A DNA stretch of 64,000 nucleotides, from the NCBI GenBank assembly GCA_903813345.2, contig CAIIXF020000008.1:38502867-38566866 (forward strand). The letters are read 5' to 3'. Each line of letters starts with the position of its first letter. Positions within the stretch are counted from its first letter, which is position 1. This document shows positions 22,640 through 36,100 of the stretch, in pieces. This DNA comes from Owenia fusiformis. Taxonomy: Eukaryota > Annelida > Polychaeta > Sabellida > Oweniidae. The notes under the pieces were generated by a model, which searched no databases, was not told where the DNA came from, and worked only from the letters and a program-made list of their open reading frames with translations. The position numbers and the translations under genes were made by a program.

Positions 22640-23377
22640 AAAACCTCTGTCGATAGGATTCCTGTTTTAAGTTATTTTTGTTCAACATCAATGCTGAAAA
22701 CTCCCCTATGACTCCTGGTTCAAAAACTCGCCTAGATGGCGAGGCAAAAATTCATTTTTGACCCACTTCCTAGCTTTACAAATAATATCAGGTGTCCTGC
22801 ATTGTAAACATCCATGTCAATGTGAAGAGTAGTTGTATGAAATAATTTTGTTACAAATAATCAGCAAAAAATTGTGTCAGTTTTTTTATTTTCATCCATT
22901 TTAGTTAACATTGATTTGTCCATCTGACTTGCGAAATCCACTTTCCGTCCCCTTTAGCATACGGTAAGCTAATTCCATTTATAGGTGGCAGTCATATGAT
23001 AAAAATTCAGGATATGTTAACATAGAAGTTTGGGGATTTTATAGATTTTTCACCCTTTCTTTGATTTTTTTCACCAAAATGTATCTTCAAATTACCAAGT
23101 GCAGTGAAAGAAATTGCCATCAAAATGGTAATTTGATGATTGATGGTTTTTGTTTTATCTTTTCTCAGGAAAGATGTGTAATGTAACATGTTTGACAAAA
23201 TCAATTTTTTAATCAATTTTTAAATCAGAAAAGGCTCAGGGGTGTATTCAGGATTTTCCAAGGGTGTGTGTCTACATCTTAAAACAGTGTTTATCATCAT
23301 AGATTGCACTTGAAGCCTAGCTCTACACATTTTTCTTCACCTTATCCAATTCTCCTCATTATTTTTTGTAGAATCAA
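22640..23377. other. Non-coding, no gene seen
   Basis: AT-rich intergenic sequence. The 69-residue frame at 23007-23216 (-) has no recognisable similarity. No signal worth naming. Confidence 0.4.
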
Positions 23378-23576
23378 CAGGCCCGTAGCCAGGATTTTCC
23401 AAGGGGGTTCAGTTTTCAAAAGTTTCTATGGGGGGTTCACATTTGACAATTTTGGCCCAAATATGGCTAAAATCACTTGAGAAGTGCTCAAAATGGTGAA
23501 AAACTGCATGATTTTGAAAGAATTTTTGGCCAGGGGGGAACCCTGAAAACGCAAACCTCCCCTGGCTACGGGCCTG
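23378..23576. mobile_element. MITE with CAGGCCCGTAGCCAGG termini
   Basis: The left end 'caggcccgtagccagg' and right end 'cccctggctacgggcctg' are inverted repeats around a 165-bp core with 'gaaaaactgcatgattttga'. Copies occur at 36055-36174 and 11409-11572. No coding capacity. Confidence 0.8.
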
Positions 23577-25100
23577 ATCAAGAAAACTTCACAATTTATT
23601 CTTGTACTGCGTGAGATGTTTTGTTTTAAATACCAAAGATATTGATCCATGTAACAGATATTGGCTGGTAACCTTCACTCCTGTCCAATCACACCAGGAG
23701 TAAATGCCATTGAAAATGGCCTTAGCGTATCATTTTCTTAAATACATGTTTTCTTTTATATTTTAATGTTGCATTAAGATTACTTGATAATATTTAATGT
23801 GTCCATCATAAATGGAAGTGTAAGTGAGATTTAGACTAATGGGGTTCTCTTATTTTTTGACAATTAAAAGATAATTGTTAATTTTTGTTGTTTGACGCTA
23901 TGATAGATTCACCGATCCTGTAGCCCAATTTTTATTTTGTCAAAACCCCTACCCCTTCCTGTGATGGGGTCCCATACAAACCTTTGAATGGTGCATTTTA
24001 TTCTTCATTATTCTTACATGATAAACATTGAGCATCTTAGTGCCAGGTCAGAGCGCTAGATCAATACTAATTCTGATTCATTACTATGTTCAATTACTTT
24101 CAACAGCTCTCATTCTATATGCATTATTGCTTAGTTTAGCCTGGCATCCCTATCATAAAATGGTGGTCATGCTTTGAAATTCAAAATATGATGGCATAGA
24201 GTGAGGTAAACAAGGAATAATAGAAAGAAAACATACACTAAGAAGCTTCACTTGGCTGTATGAAAATCTGAGAAAGTGACTTTTATTGAAATTTCTGGGG
24301 GTAGTGAGAGGATAAGGCATCAGCTGATGTTTACATTACATAGACCCTATAGATATTTTATAGAGGCCATTGAATGCTTTCATTTGATATTAAAACATGT
24401 ATTTTGTAAAAATGTGTATATTTCATCAATATTGTTAATTACAAATTGAGGGTTAATTTTTATGTCAGTCATCATGTATCAGTATTTAATCTGTAACATT
24501 TCCCCCCATTTAGAAGGATGTTCGTCCCTTACATTATTTCACTTAGAACGTATTGATTATTCTTGTAGAGCATGTAACAATTGAAACCAATAGAGTCTAT
24601 TGATGGACCACGAATCGTAATATAAATTATTATGTTGCTAGAACTCTGCAATCAGTTAAGTAGCTAGTTTTATTTAAGAGTTTATCCAATATGGATCGTA
24701 ATATTGAATCCTTATAACATCATATAAATCAACGCATCCTTGGAATTGGAATAATACTTGATAAATTTGCAGACATAGATATGGATTTATTTGTAAAAAA
24801 CATTGTACAGATTAAAGATTGACAGCATACTACCTCCTCAAAAGGGATTATCATTATTGGTGAGTACCAGCTCATGTAAAGTTGACTTGACCTTGATAAA
24901 GCATACAGATTCATGTTTGGTATATCTAGAGGCATTCTGACCTTTTCAATTCTATGAAAAAGGGAAATTCTCAGCCAAATGGTTTCATTTTCAAATGATT
25001 CAACTTAAATGATTTTATAAAGCAACCACCCTTCCATACATGCTGATGTTCCTTATAAAACCATGAGTTGCACATCTATTTTGCATGCAGTTACATTATT
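23577..25100. other. Non-coding stretch, no gene seen
   Basis: AT-rich. It contains a piece of the 'gtcatgctttgaaa...aaggaataa' dispersed family (about 24140-24230), which is common in the TMEM63 introns. No splice-bounded coding exon was found. Confidence 0.4.
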
Positions 25101-25104
25101 AATT

Positions 25105-26495
25105 TTTTTTTGAGCATGTGCATTATTGCTGAGCATGAACATAAATGTGTACCATGTTATTGTTGAGCATTATTGTTGATCATTCATCTTATTGTTGAAC
25201 ATTCTTATTGAGCTTGTACATTATTGTTGAGATTGTACATTGTTATTGAGCATGTGTATTATTGTTGAGATTGTACATTGTTATTGAGCATGTGTATTAT
25301 TGTTGAGATTGTACATTGTTATTGAGCATGTGTATTATTGTTGAGATTGTACATTGTTATTGAGCATGTGCATTATTGTTAAGCTTGGGTATTATTGTTG
25401 AGTTTGTGTATTATTGTTGAGCTTGTGTATTATTGTTAAGCATGCATCATTGTTGAGCTTGTGTATTATTGTTGACCTTGTGTATTATTGTTGACCTTGT
25501 GTATTATTGTTGAGCTTGTGTATTATTGTTGAGCTTGTGTATTATTGTTGAGCTTGTGTATTATTGTTGAGCTTGTGTATTATTGTTGAGCTTGTGTATT
25601 ATTGTTGAGTTTGTGTATTATTGTTGAGCTTGTGTATTATTGTTGAGCTTGTGTATTATTGTTGAGTTTGTGCATTATTGTTGAGCTTGTGTATTATTGT
25701 TGAGTTTGTGTATTATTGTTGAGCTTGTATATTATTGTTGAGCTTGTGTATTATTGTTGAGTTTGTGTATTATTGTTAAGCTTGTGTATTATTGTTGAGC
25801 TTGTGTATTATTGTTGGGCTTGTGTATTATTGTTGAGCTTGTGTATTATTGTTGGGATTGTGTATTATTGTTGAGCTTGTGTATTATTGTTGAGCTTGTG
25901 CATTATTGTTGAGCTTGTGTATTATTGTTGAGCTTGTGTATTATTGTTGAGCTTGTGCATTATTGTTGAGCTTGTGCATTATTGTTGAGCTTGTATATTA
26001 TTGTTGAGCTTGTGCATTATTGTTGAGCTTGTGCATTATTGTTGAGCTTGTATATTATTGTTGGGCTTGTGTATTATTGTTGAGCTTGTGTATTATTGTT
26101 GGGATTGTGTATTATTGTTGAGCTTGTGTATTATTGTTGAGCTTGTGCATTATTGTTGAGCTTGTGTATTATTGTTGAGCTTGTGCATTATTGTTGAGCT
26201 TGTGTATTATTGTTGAGCATGCATTGTTTTTGAGCTTGTGTATTATTGTCGAGCTTGTGTATTATTGTTGAGTTTGTGTATTATTGTTAAGCATGCATTA
26301 TTGTTGATCTTGTGTATTATTGTTGAGCTTGTGTTTTATTGTTAAGCATGCATTATTGTTGATCTTGTGTATTATTGTTGAGCTTGTATATTATTGTTGA
26401 GCTTGTGCATTATTGTTGAGCATGCATTGTTTTTGAGCTTGTGTATTATTGTCGAGCTTGTGTATTAATGTTGAGTTTGTGTATTATTGCTCATA
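25105..26495 (+). repeat. 19-bp satellite, about 70 copies (gagcttgtgtattattgtt)
   Basis: About 1.4 kb of head-to-tail 'gagcttgtgtattattgtt' with single-base variants (gcattattg, gatcttg, gggcttg) and occasional shortened 'gagcatgcattattgtt' units. Units at the left edge are more diverged than those in the middle. Confidence 0.95.
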
Positions 26496-26901
26496 ATAGA
26501 ATTTAATAATTGATGTACAAAACCAATATATTTGGATTGAAGTCTTATCTATAGTATGATATACATTGGTATCTGCAAGCAGTTCCTGTTTTATTTTAAA
26601 CATATGTTTCTGCTTTTCTCAAATACCTTGGGGGAATTAGCATTCTTGATTCATTTGAATCAATATTATCTTGTCTTGCTTGTTCAGTGTCCATAATTAA
26701 TACATATATATCTGCAGTCTTCCAGGTTTTCTATGGATTCGTATTGTCTCATAGGAGCTTTCTGATTTTAAAACAAACCCTTAACTAAATGGTTTGGTGT
26801 CTGAGGAATGTTTTTGTAGATAGATATTATAAGCAATTCTGAAGGAATATATCGCACATTTTTGTCTTCCCGATTTCAGTCTTACATAATGTCAATATAA
26901 C

Positions 26902-27041
26902 AGGCCGTCCAACTGTCCCAAAATTTGCGTATTTGTCACGCATTTGGTGGAAAATTTGAAGTCAAGGTGTCCACATTTTGAAGAAAGGTGTTCAACATTT
27001 GTAAGTCACTCATGTTAGGTGTTCCCAAGTTGACAGGCCTG
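26902..27041. mobile_element. MITE with CAGGCC-TGTCAACTTGGG-like termini
   Basis: The left end 'caggccgtccaactgtccc' is an imperfect inverted match of the right end 'ttcccaagttgacaggcctg'. The interior carries 'gtgttcaacatttgtaagtc', which is also present at 60-80. About 140 bp, no ORF. Confidence 0.65.
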
Positions 27042-28395
27042 ATATAATCATAATGTATAATGTTCAAACTTTGGGTAGACATTGTCATTCCGGGATGCCT
27101 ACATATCTCAGGATCACATGTTCATCCAATTAATAGGATTCAGCAAAAATAATAGTGTACAGTATAATGAATAAGCCATTATTTTATAACAAAATCTTTA
27201 TGCTATATGTATATCCGGAAGGATATCCAGCAGATTAGATGTTTTGTATTAATATGTAATAATTACTGCTGAATTTTGTCAAGACCGTATATTTTATCGA
27301 AGTGCCAGAAAATTGGAGAAAGAGTCGACGGCAAACCCGGGTTTTGAGGGCGCAACTTATGGCAACGAGTGCTTCTGGAAAATTGGCAGTCTATTCATAT
27401 TTGAGAGAGAAAGCATGGCATACGTGTATGCATGATTCGTTATTATATTCAGGGTAAAAGCAATCAAGAGTCTTCAGTACAAAACGTAATATACATGAAT
27501 CGCTAATCAGTGGCATTATCATGTCTGTACTACTCTCTGATTCCTGCTTATTTCATGCTATTTCTCTCCAAAATTTGAATGAAGTGTCTGATTTTCTTAC
27601 ATTTCTATACAATTTAGAATGTTGACTACAAGTCTGTTTGCTTTATTTCTTGCTGATTGCACTTTTTTCCACTCTATTTGTGTTTTAAAACAAGACTGCC
27701 ATGTTTTTTTGTCAGAGGGAAATCCTTTGAGAGAAAAAGTAATGTGTTTCTTTAATATGAATGTATTGCATCCAACTCTGAATTCTGATTAATCTTTTCT
27801 TTCGCATTACGTATATACATTAATTCCTGCTATTGTTTGGAAAATTTGTACGTCCTTATTAAATACATAAACCTTGTTAATCGCTCTCTTTAGTGAATCT
27901 CTATATCATGAGCCAGTATTCTCCACAGGTTTTTTTTTCTTAAGTGGCTGCAAAATTCTCATTTTCACAATTCACCCTAAATTTAGTCAAAATTTGCCGA
28001 TTTTTCATGATTTTTCTCATTTTTTTCAAGTGGGTGCAAGTGGATTTTCAGGTGGGTGCAAGCCTGTTTTAAAAATGTCATTTGGGTGCTGCGCCCACTT
28101 GCTTTAATGCTGGGAGATCACTGTAAGCTGATGTTATCTTAGAGAGATTATTGAAATATTCATTAGATTTCTAATTACATTGCATTCCAAAATCCTAATC
28201 ATTGTTTCCCTTAGGATTTTATACAAACTATCAATCAATTTACATTTACAATGGAGTTTTTACATCCCAGGAGTCGGTCAAAATGTGCCATTTAAGTATT
28301 TTCAAGAAAATGGAAATAAACACACTTTGCTGTGCCAGTACTTGAACCTGTCGAATCTAAACAAAACTGAGAACAGGCAAAAGTCTGTAGATTAG
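27042..28395. other. Non-coding stretch with dispersed repeats
   Basis: 27540-27715 is an inverted copy of the 'gtggaattagcaaggaataa' family. 27950-28105 is a 'gtgggtgcaagtggatttt' type repeat. Short frames at 27874-28107 and 28180-28395 show no similarity and no splice context. The TMEM63 promoter should lie somewhere between here and 30098, but I cannot place it. Confidence 0.4.
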
Positions 28396-28825
28396 CAGAT
28401 GTTCACATTTCAAGGTTTTAATGTGTGAGTCAATAGAGATATGTAAAATTGGGAATGAGAAAAAGTGTTCACATCAGGAGGTGTTCAAATTATCAGAAGG
28501 TGTTCAAATTATCAGGAGGTGTTCAAACTATCAGGAGGTGTTCAAATTATCAGAAGGTGTTCAAATTATCAGGAGGTGTTCAAATTATCAGGAGGTGTTC
28601 AAACTATCAGGAGGTGTTCAAATTATCAGGAGGTGTTCAAATTATCAGGAAGTGTTCAAATTATCAGGAAGTGTTCAAATTATCAGGAAGTGTTCAAATT
28701 ATCAGGAAGTGTTCAAATTATCAGGAGGTGTTCAAACTATCAGGTGTTCAAATTATCAGAAGGTGTTCAAATTAGACAGGTGTTCAAATTAGACAGGTGT
28801 TCAGATATAACAGTTTTACTGTTCA
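28396..28825 (+). repeat. MITE whose interior expanded into a 19-bp array
   Basis: About 17 units of 'ggtgttcaaattatcagga' fill 28466-28805. The left flank ('gtgtgagtcaatagagat', 'aaaaagtgttcacatca') and right flank ('ggtgttcagatataacag', 'ttttactg') match the MITE at 32967-33163 in order. The array is therefore a MITE with its 'ggtgttcagata' motif amplified. Three overlapping open frames of 108-123 aa exist only because the unit lacks stops. Confidence 0.8.
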
Positions 28826-29184
28826 CTTGAAATCAAATCTTAGCGCAATACTTGCTCAAACTTCACTGCTTGGAGACCATTTCTTATCCAAGGCTTGTTG
28901 CCATAGCGATGACAGGTGATCATAATGATATTAATATAACTTAAGGCTACCCTGCATACCTGTACATATTAGTTTGTGCAACACTCTACATAACACAAAT
29001 CATTATTGAATAATATATCTGTTTATCATGGCAATCAGTTAAATGCAAAAGAGGTTCAGTGCCTTATTAGGGCAAATCTCTAATTTGAGAACAAATCGTT
29101 AAGTCAGCCACTTGTTAGCATTCAGACTGCAGCTTCTATGGAAGGTTTTTAACCCATTGAGAAATATTGCAATTTTCATTATAG

Positions 29185-29354
29185 TAAAGTAAAACCTGTG
29201 TGAGTGGAACACCTTTGGTAACTCTAAAAAGTTTTCCACTTGGAAGGTGTTCCACTTTACATTAAGTCAGTTTGTCATGAGATTCTCAAAAGTGTTCCAC
29301 TAACAGAGGTGTTTTACTTATAGAGGTGTTTCACTTTACAGGTTTCACTGTAAT
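29185..29354. mobile_element. MITE, GTAAAACCTGT / ACAGGTTTCACTG termini
   Basis: It begins 'agtaaaacctgtgtg', ends 'acaggtttcactgtaa', and contains alternating 'ggaacacct' and 'gtgttccac'. Closest relative here is 8809-8973. Confidence 0.7.
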
Positions 29355-29657
29355 AGGGATTTACAACAACATAAAATAGGACTGATAACTCAGACAGAGC
29401 TATACCTATAATACCTTACTGTATGACTAATTATATCTCAAGCAAAATGTTATTTCCGTTATATCTATGATAGATGATGCAGTTTTATAATAACCAGTAA
29501 AATTTAGATAAACATGCAGATTTTAGATATATCATCCAAAAGTGTCATTTCCATCTTACTTAAAATGAGATAAATATCATATGTAAGTCTCTTGAATCTC
29601 TGAAGTTAATGTTATCTCATACACAATCTTGTAGATTGTAATACAGAAACAAAGAAT

Positions 29658-29800
29658 GTGGTAAAACCTTTTATATTTGAACACCTGTCTATTCTGAACA
29701 CCTCTTGTTGTGAACACTATTTTGTTATCTCCCAATGGCTCACATAAATGACCTTGACATCAGAATACCTGCTTATCTGAACATTTTGGCCAGTCTTATT
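29658..29800. mobile_element. MITE fragment of the same family
   Basis: It begins 'ggtaaaaccttttatatttg' and carries 'gaacacctgtctattctgaa' and 'ggctcacataaatgacc', which match 58275-58440. The right terminus is lost. Confidence 0.55.
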
Positions 29801-30097
29801 GGGATTTAGAAATAGAAAATGACAGCTTATATTCATTACAGCTACTGTACATGTGCATCTGTATATATCTTTTCCAAAAATAAATCTAGAATTTTGGCTC
29901 CAACTACATGTATAGGTGGACCTGATCTTGAATTTACTTTCACAGCGGCAGACTTTTTAAGCTAACATACATTCAATTCAATTCAACGTACATTATAATG
30001 AACATAGTAACAAAAGAACACAAGTTCAATGCTCATTGTTACCATGGCACCATGATGATGGCCTTATCTCTTAACTTGAACTACTTGTATTTTCCAG

Positions 30098-30168
30098 ATA
30101 CCACAAAGAAATTCCTGATGTAGATCTCAAGTAGCCTTAATCAAACCACTGTGACGACAGAAATCAAA
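30098..30168 (+). other. 5' UTR part of TMEM63 first coding exon
   Basis: An acceptor 'tattttccag' at 30088-30097 opens the exon 71 nt before the start codon. At least one upstream non-coding exon and the promoter must therefore exist, and I could not locate them. The start context is 'tcaaaATGG'. Confidence 0.6.
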
Positions 30169-33100
30169 ATGGCCGACATTGGACCCTCACAACCTGTCAA
30201 ATGTGACCGTTATTACACAGATCGCAACAAGACAACATTTATATATGGCGGATACGAGGGAATTCCCGAGACCCTGCTCATCAATTTCTGTGTTTGGCTG
30301 GTAGGTTATTAGTTATTTCATTTTCAAGTGCTTCAAGTGTACATATACATTCACTCTTTTGTGCACTTAAGAGCAGAAATGGTGAAAGTCTAATAGCGTT
30401 TTATATTCTTTGGTCATTTTAGTGAAGAATGAATATCATGTTCTTTTCTATTTGGGTGCTTTTAACTGTGCTTTTTGCTGTGTATGACTGAAAATACTGC
30501 AATGGCTGAAAATACTGAAAACTGAAATGGCTGAAAATACTAAGATGTTGAAAAATACTGAAATGGCTGAAAATATTAAGATGTTGAAAAATACTGAAAA
30601 TACCTTGATGTTAAAAAATTCTGAAATGGCTGAAAATACTAAGATGTTGAAAAATACTGAAATGGCTGAAAATACTAAGATGTGGAAAAAATACTGAAAT
30701 GGCCGAAAATACTTAAATGTTAAAAAATACTGAAATGGCTGAAAATACTAAGATGTTGAAAAGTACTGATATGGCTGAAAATACCCAATATGTTAAAAAA
30801 TACTGAAATGGCTAAAAATACTAAGATGTTGAAAAATACTGAAATGGCTGAAAATACTCATAATTTACATTCAAACTCTTATTAACAGCTGTAATAGCTT
30901 TGCTCATTTCAGCAGTAGAAATAGTTTTGTTGAATTATCTAAATATTGATGTTTTCAGCACAGAGATACAAAATCCAATCTATAGGGAGCAATATTTGTA
31001 ATGTTCACTTTACGGGAAATGAATATTATAAATATCAATATAGATAATGTTATTATCCTGAGTAATGTACAATGACCTCCTATTAATCAAGGAAAAACTG
31101 TTTAGTAAAAAAGATATATTCAGAGAAGGATACTATAGCAACCCAAAATCATGCAGCGTTAATTGCCATTTTGAATTTTTCAATAAAAGAGTGTGAATAT
31201 CTATTATTATGTGTCTTGTTAAGAGAAATAATTCATATCATTGCTATAACTGACTCGTGACTCATAACAAAGATTTGAAATATAAAACATTTAAACTTCC
31301 AGCTGCTGCTTATCCTCTTTGGGATTCTGCGTAAGCTTGCGTGGGATTATGGGAGAATTGCACTGGTCAGCCGTCGTGATGAAAGGTAATACTCTATTCT
31401 CGTTAGATTGGAATTTCAGAAAAAAACAACAAATCTTCTAGTTTTTGTGATTGATTAATCAATTTATTAGCTATATGCCTAAAGATTGCTCATATTTGAA
31501 TAATAATATCTATCCTCATGTGCACATGTAAATATGTTAGAAGATGTCTCAATACAGTAGTTATTGAGTAGTAATTATTAAGTAGACCTATTGTAGATTA
31601 TTTTATTCACAAGATCTATGGATTACCAAATGAATTTTCCTCTACGAAATTTGACTCATGATATCAATAATTTAAGTGTAAAGCAGCTGTCAAAAAGCTG
31701 AAGCAGTTATGATATCATATAACCTTGATTCTCTATTGTAATATCATGTGACCATGATTAGCCAATGATACTATATTGAAATATCATGTGACCATGGTTA
31801 ACCAATGATACTCTGTTGTAATATCGTGTGACCATGCTTAGCCAATGATACTCTATTGTAATATCATGTGACCATGGTCAACCAATGATACTCTATTGTA
31901 ATATCATGTGACCATGCTTAGCCAATGATACTCTATTGTAATATCATGTGACCATGCTTAACCAATGATACTATATTGTAATATCATGTGACCATGCTTA
32001 ACCAATGATATTCTGTTGTAATATCATGTGACCATGATTAGCCAATGATACTTTCTATTGTAATATCATGTGACCATGATTAGCCAATTGTACGCTCGTT
32101 GTAATATCATATGACCATGCTTATCCAATAATACTCTGTATTGCCATTTTATGTGATCGTGCTTTAACCAGTGATACACTGTATCAGCCAGATATGGTCA
32201 TGTGACCATTCATATGTACAATTAGTTCAAACTTGTATCTAATATCCCTTATAATCCTCCAAATATAGGGCTTCAGGTATTTCCTTGAATATTCTCTTTC
32301 AAAAGAATGAAGAACTGACAATTCTGTAGCCTTATGTTAGGAGGATGCTATAGCTACATGGCCCCACAGCCGTGGGTTGCATAATTTTTCAGTTAAAACA
32401 TGTTTTAGTAAAACAAACTCTTGAATTTATTTCAGAGAAACGTTGGTGTCTGAGTCGAGATATAATGTGTAGGAGCAAAAAGTGCTATTTATTTACTTTT
32501 GCGTAAATGTCTTGATAGTCATGTTTTGAAATGAAAATTGAGTTAAAAAGAGTGGAATTAGCAAGGAATAAAATAAACGGGCATGTAGTTAACACTCTAA
32601 ATTGTATGGAAATGCAAGAAAATCGGACACTTCATTCAAATTTAGAGAAAAATTGAGTGAAATAAGTATGAGTGGATGGACATTTTCAAGCATGAGAGTT
32701 GGATTTATAGGGTAGTCATGGCTTTAAACACAAATTACAAGAAAAGTACAGATTATTAAGTAATGAAAAATGTTACTCTTTTGGAATCATTTTATTGAGC
32801 AAGAGGTGTTCAAACAAATTTGAACGAGTCATTTCATCCATTTTGAGATTAGCCAAGAGGTGGTTATATATAACATTGCTAAAATGTTAATGTTAATTCT
32901 CCTTTTATAAGATAAAAAAGGAAAGAACAACCAGGATTAATTATCAAAACTTTATGTTCTTTTGCATACAGTAAAACCTGTCTTCAATGGGACTTCAATT
33001 CAACTTCAATGGGACTAACTAAAAGTGGTTCAGATCAGCAGTTTATATTTTAGGGTTTTTATATGAGTCAATGGAAGATAAAAAAATTGGGACACAGAAA

Positions 33101-36100
33101 AGTGTTCACATCAAGAAATGTTCAGATAAGAGAGGTGTTCTGATATAAAGGTTTTACTGTATTTATCACATTGATCATTAAAGGCATTTCTTGTAATTTG
33201 ATAACATGAAGACATGACCCCATTGTGCTTTTGAGAATTTAACCTGTTGCCAGTTTATCTACCAATCCACTAATCACCCCAATCCTCGCACCTACAGTAT
33301 TTGCAGTGATTTTAAATATGTTTTATCACTGTTATTAAACACATTGAAAGTCAATATTATTCAAAAAATTTAATGCAATACTTTTAATGAAGGTCATTCA
33401 GGGTCAGCATTTGAAGTTCAGGGGTCAATATTTGAAGGTCGTTTGGGGAACAGTGTTTGAAGGTCATTCAGGGTCAGCATTTGAAGTTCAGGGGTCAATA
33501 TTTGAAGGTCATTTGGGGATCAGTGTTTGAAGGTCATTCAGGGTCAGTATTTGAAGGTCGGGGTTGATATTTGAAGGTGATTCAGAGTCAGCATTTAAAG
33601 GTCATTCAGGGTCAGCATTTGAAGGTCATTCAGGGTCAGTGTTTGAAGGTCAGGGGTCAATATTTGAAGGTCATTCAGAGATCAATATTTGAAGATTATT
33701 CAGGATCAGTATTTGAAGGTCATTTGGATTTAGATTTGAAGGTCATATAGAATCGATCTTATTTCAAAGAAATCTCTTATTAGAAAACAAGGAATCATTT
33801 TTTCCCTTTTCTCCATTGAACTTTAATGTTGAGAGCAAATATATTTTATTAATCATCGTTAAATTTACGGGCAAGTGTTGATGCACAGTGTGTATGTGTA
33901 GTTGAAATAAATAACCATATAGTATTAACATAATGTTTGCAGTGATCAGTTAGTTAGGTTTACATTTTTCTCAAATTTACGATTTCCCCTTTTTTGATAG
34001 ACCCTTCCATGCCCTTTCAATATCATGTCCTTTAGCTTAGATTGCAGAATTTCTCCCTTATAACTTTTCTACATCCTTCTGATATCACCCCATGCAGACA
34101 GATCGCCTAAAATTACATTCGTATGATACCAGACTCGACATTCACCAGGAAAGTAGAAACATTTTGTCACCCATGAAGCAAATTAATTTTTTACTGCTTA
34201 ATAAATGGTCAAGGACAGAGAATAGCATGACGTTTTGATATTTCAAGGTAACTCGTTCAAAAAGTGATGGCGGTGATCGAAATAACGATTTAAAGATAAA
34301 ACCGTAATGTAATATTTGTAGATTTCTTTGAAAAATTGAGAAATATACAACAAATATCGAATTTTTCAAAACAGAAAAAACATGTATAAGAAGTAAGGCC
34401 TGCAGGTCAGATTCCCCCTGGTCTCATACATGTCATACAATTAATATTTGAAATACAACTATCATTCGAACTTATGATCGGACATGAGAATGATGTTACT
34501 GTATTAATATTACATTGAAGTACACATCATACTTATGTCCAATCATAAGTTTGAATAATAGTTGGGCTTCAAATATTAATTGTATGACTTATACAAGACC
34601 AATGTTAATGCTACCAGGGGGAATCAGACCTACATGCCTTACTATTTATAAATGTTTATGGGGGTTTTGAACAGTTCAATATGAGATGAATATTTCTTAA
34701 TTTTTCAAAGAAATCTACAAATATTTCATAGTACGGTTTTATCTTTACATTGTCATTTCAATAACCCTCATCACTTTTCAAACAAGTTCCCTTGAAATAT
34801 CAAGACGGCATGCTATTCTCATACTTATAGAACTTTATATGACTGTCATTCATCATTTATTAAGCAGTAAAAAATTAATCTGCATCATAGGTGACAAAAT
34901 GTTTCTACTTTCCTGGTGAATGTCGAGTCTCACATCTTACAAATGTAATTTTAGGCGATCTGTCTGCATGGGGTGCATATGTGATATGCATTATGACTAA
35001 AAAATCTACTGGTGGATGGCTAAGTTGACTGGGTCAACGCCCTTTTACTCTTGCTGACGGCAGTTAATGTAAATGTTGTATTTTTCTCCCTTTTCTTTCT
35101 TTAGGTCAGTCTTGGTGATTGGTAGAACTTAACTTAATTGAAATCAGAAATATTAATCAAATAGTTATACTCTAGTTATACTAATGAATATATAAGAAAT
35201 GTTATACAGGTTGTCCATAAAGTCTCTTTACACTTTATATAGTCTTTGTATTGTAAGTGTAAAGAGACTTTTTGTACACCCTGTACTTAAGAATATACAA
35301 TTTTATGTTGCATAATTTAAGTTGAAATTAATAAAAAGGTACAGAAATGTTCAACAAATAATATAACAAATTAATCGAAACTTTCTTCAATTGTGTAAAT
35401 CTTAAAAATATCAAGGTATTTTCAATTTCATGTTCTTCATATCACATATATTAAAGAGGCACGTGTATTTTAAAGAGGCACATGCTGAAATGCTGTAATC
35501 AGTAATCAGCATTTAGTCTCTTTAACTGATGCTTTGTAGATGGACATCACTATTCTATACAGACAGGTCTTCATTGGACACCCACACGTCACAGGAATCT
35601 CTCGATACAAAAATATTCGGCCAGGATAAGGTATGTGTTGTACGTTTGAAGATCAATAATTAATTTTCTCCATATAGCAAAAATAAACATAGACATATTT
35701 TCCAAGTCTATATCAATAATGGAGTTTACATTTCCCTATATGGAAATGTTTTTATCCAAAATTCTCCATTCAAAAAGGCCATCTATAAATTGTTGATTAC
35801 TTGCTTGAGCATATATGAGAGTGTGTTTTCTCTCGAAAGTCCAAATTGCTTGAGTTGACAGTATTTTAAAAATCACCAACACCAAATCCTTTGACAAAAC
35901 TACCAAATAAATTGTATATTGAAAGTACCCTATATTTGTCCAGGACATATCTTTTCTAGACTAAGTTCTTGTATATTATTTTAGGGTTTCTGTGGGTGGC
36001 TTCCAGCTATATTTAAAATCAAGTAAGTAATTGATTGACTTTCATATCACCTGGCAGGCCTGTAGCCAGGATTTGCTTAAAAATTGCTCAAAATGATGAA

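Noticed and set aside
28421-28830. Three overlapping repeat proteins of 108-123 aa
   Set aside because: They exist in all three plus frames over a 19-bp array without stops. They are by-products of the satellite.
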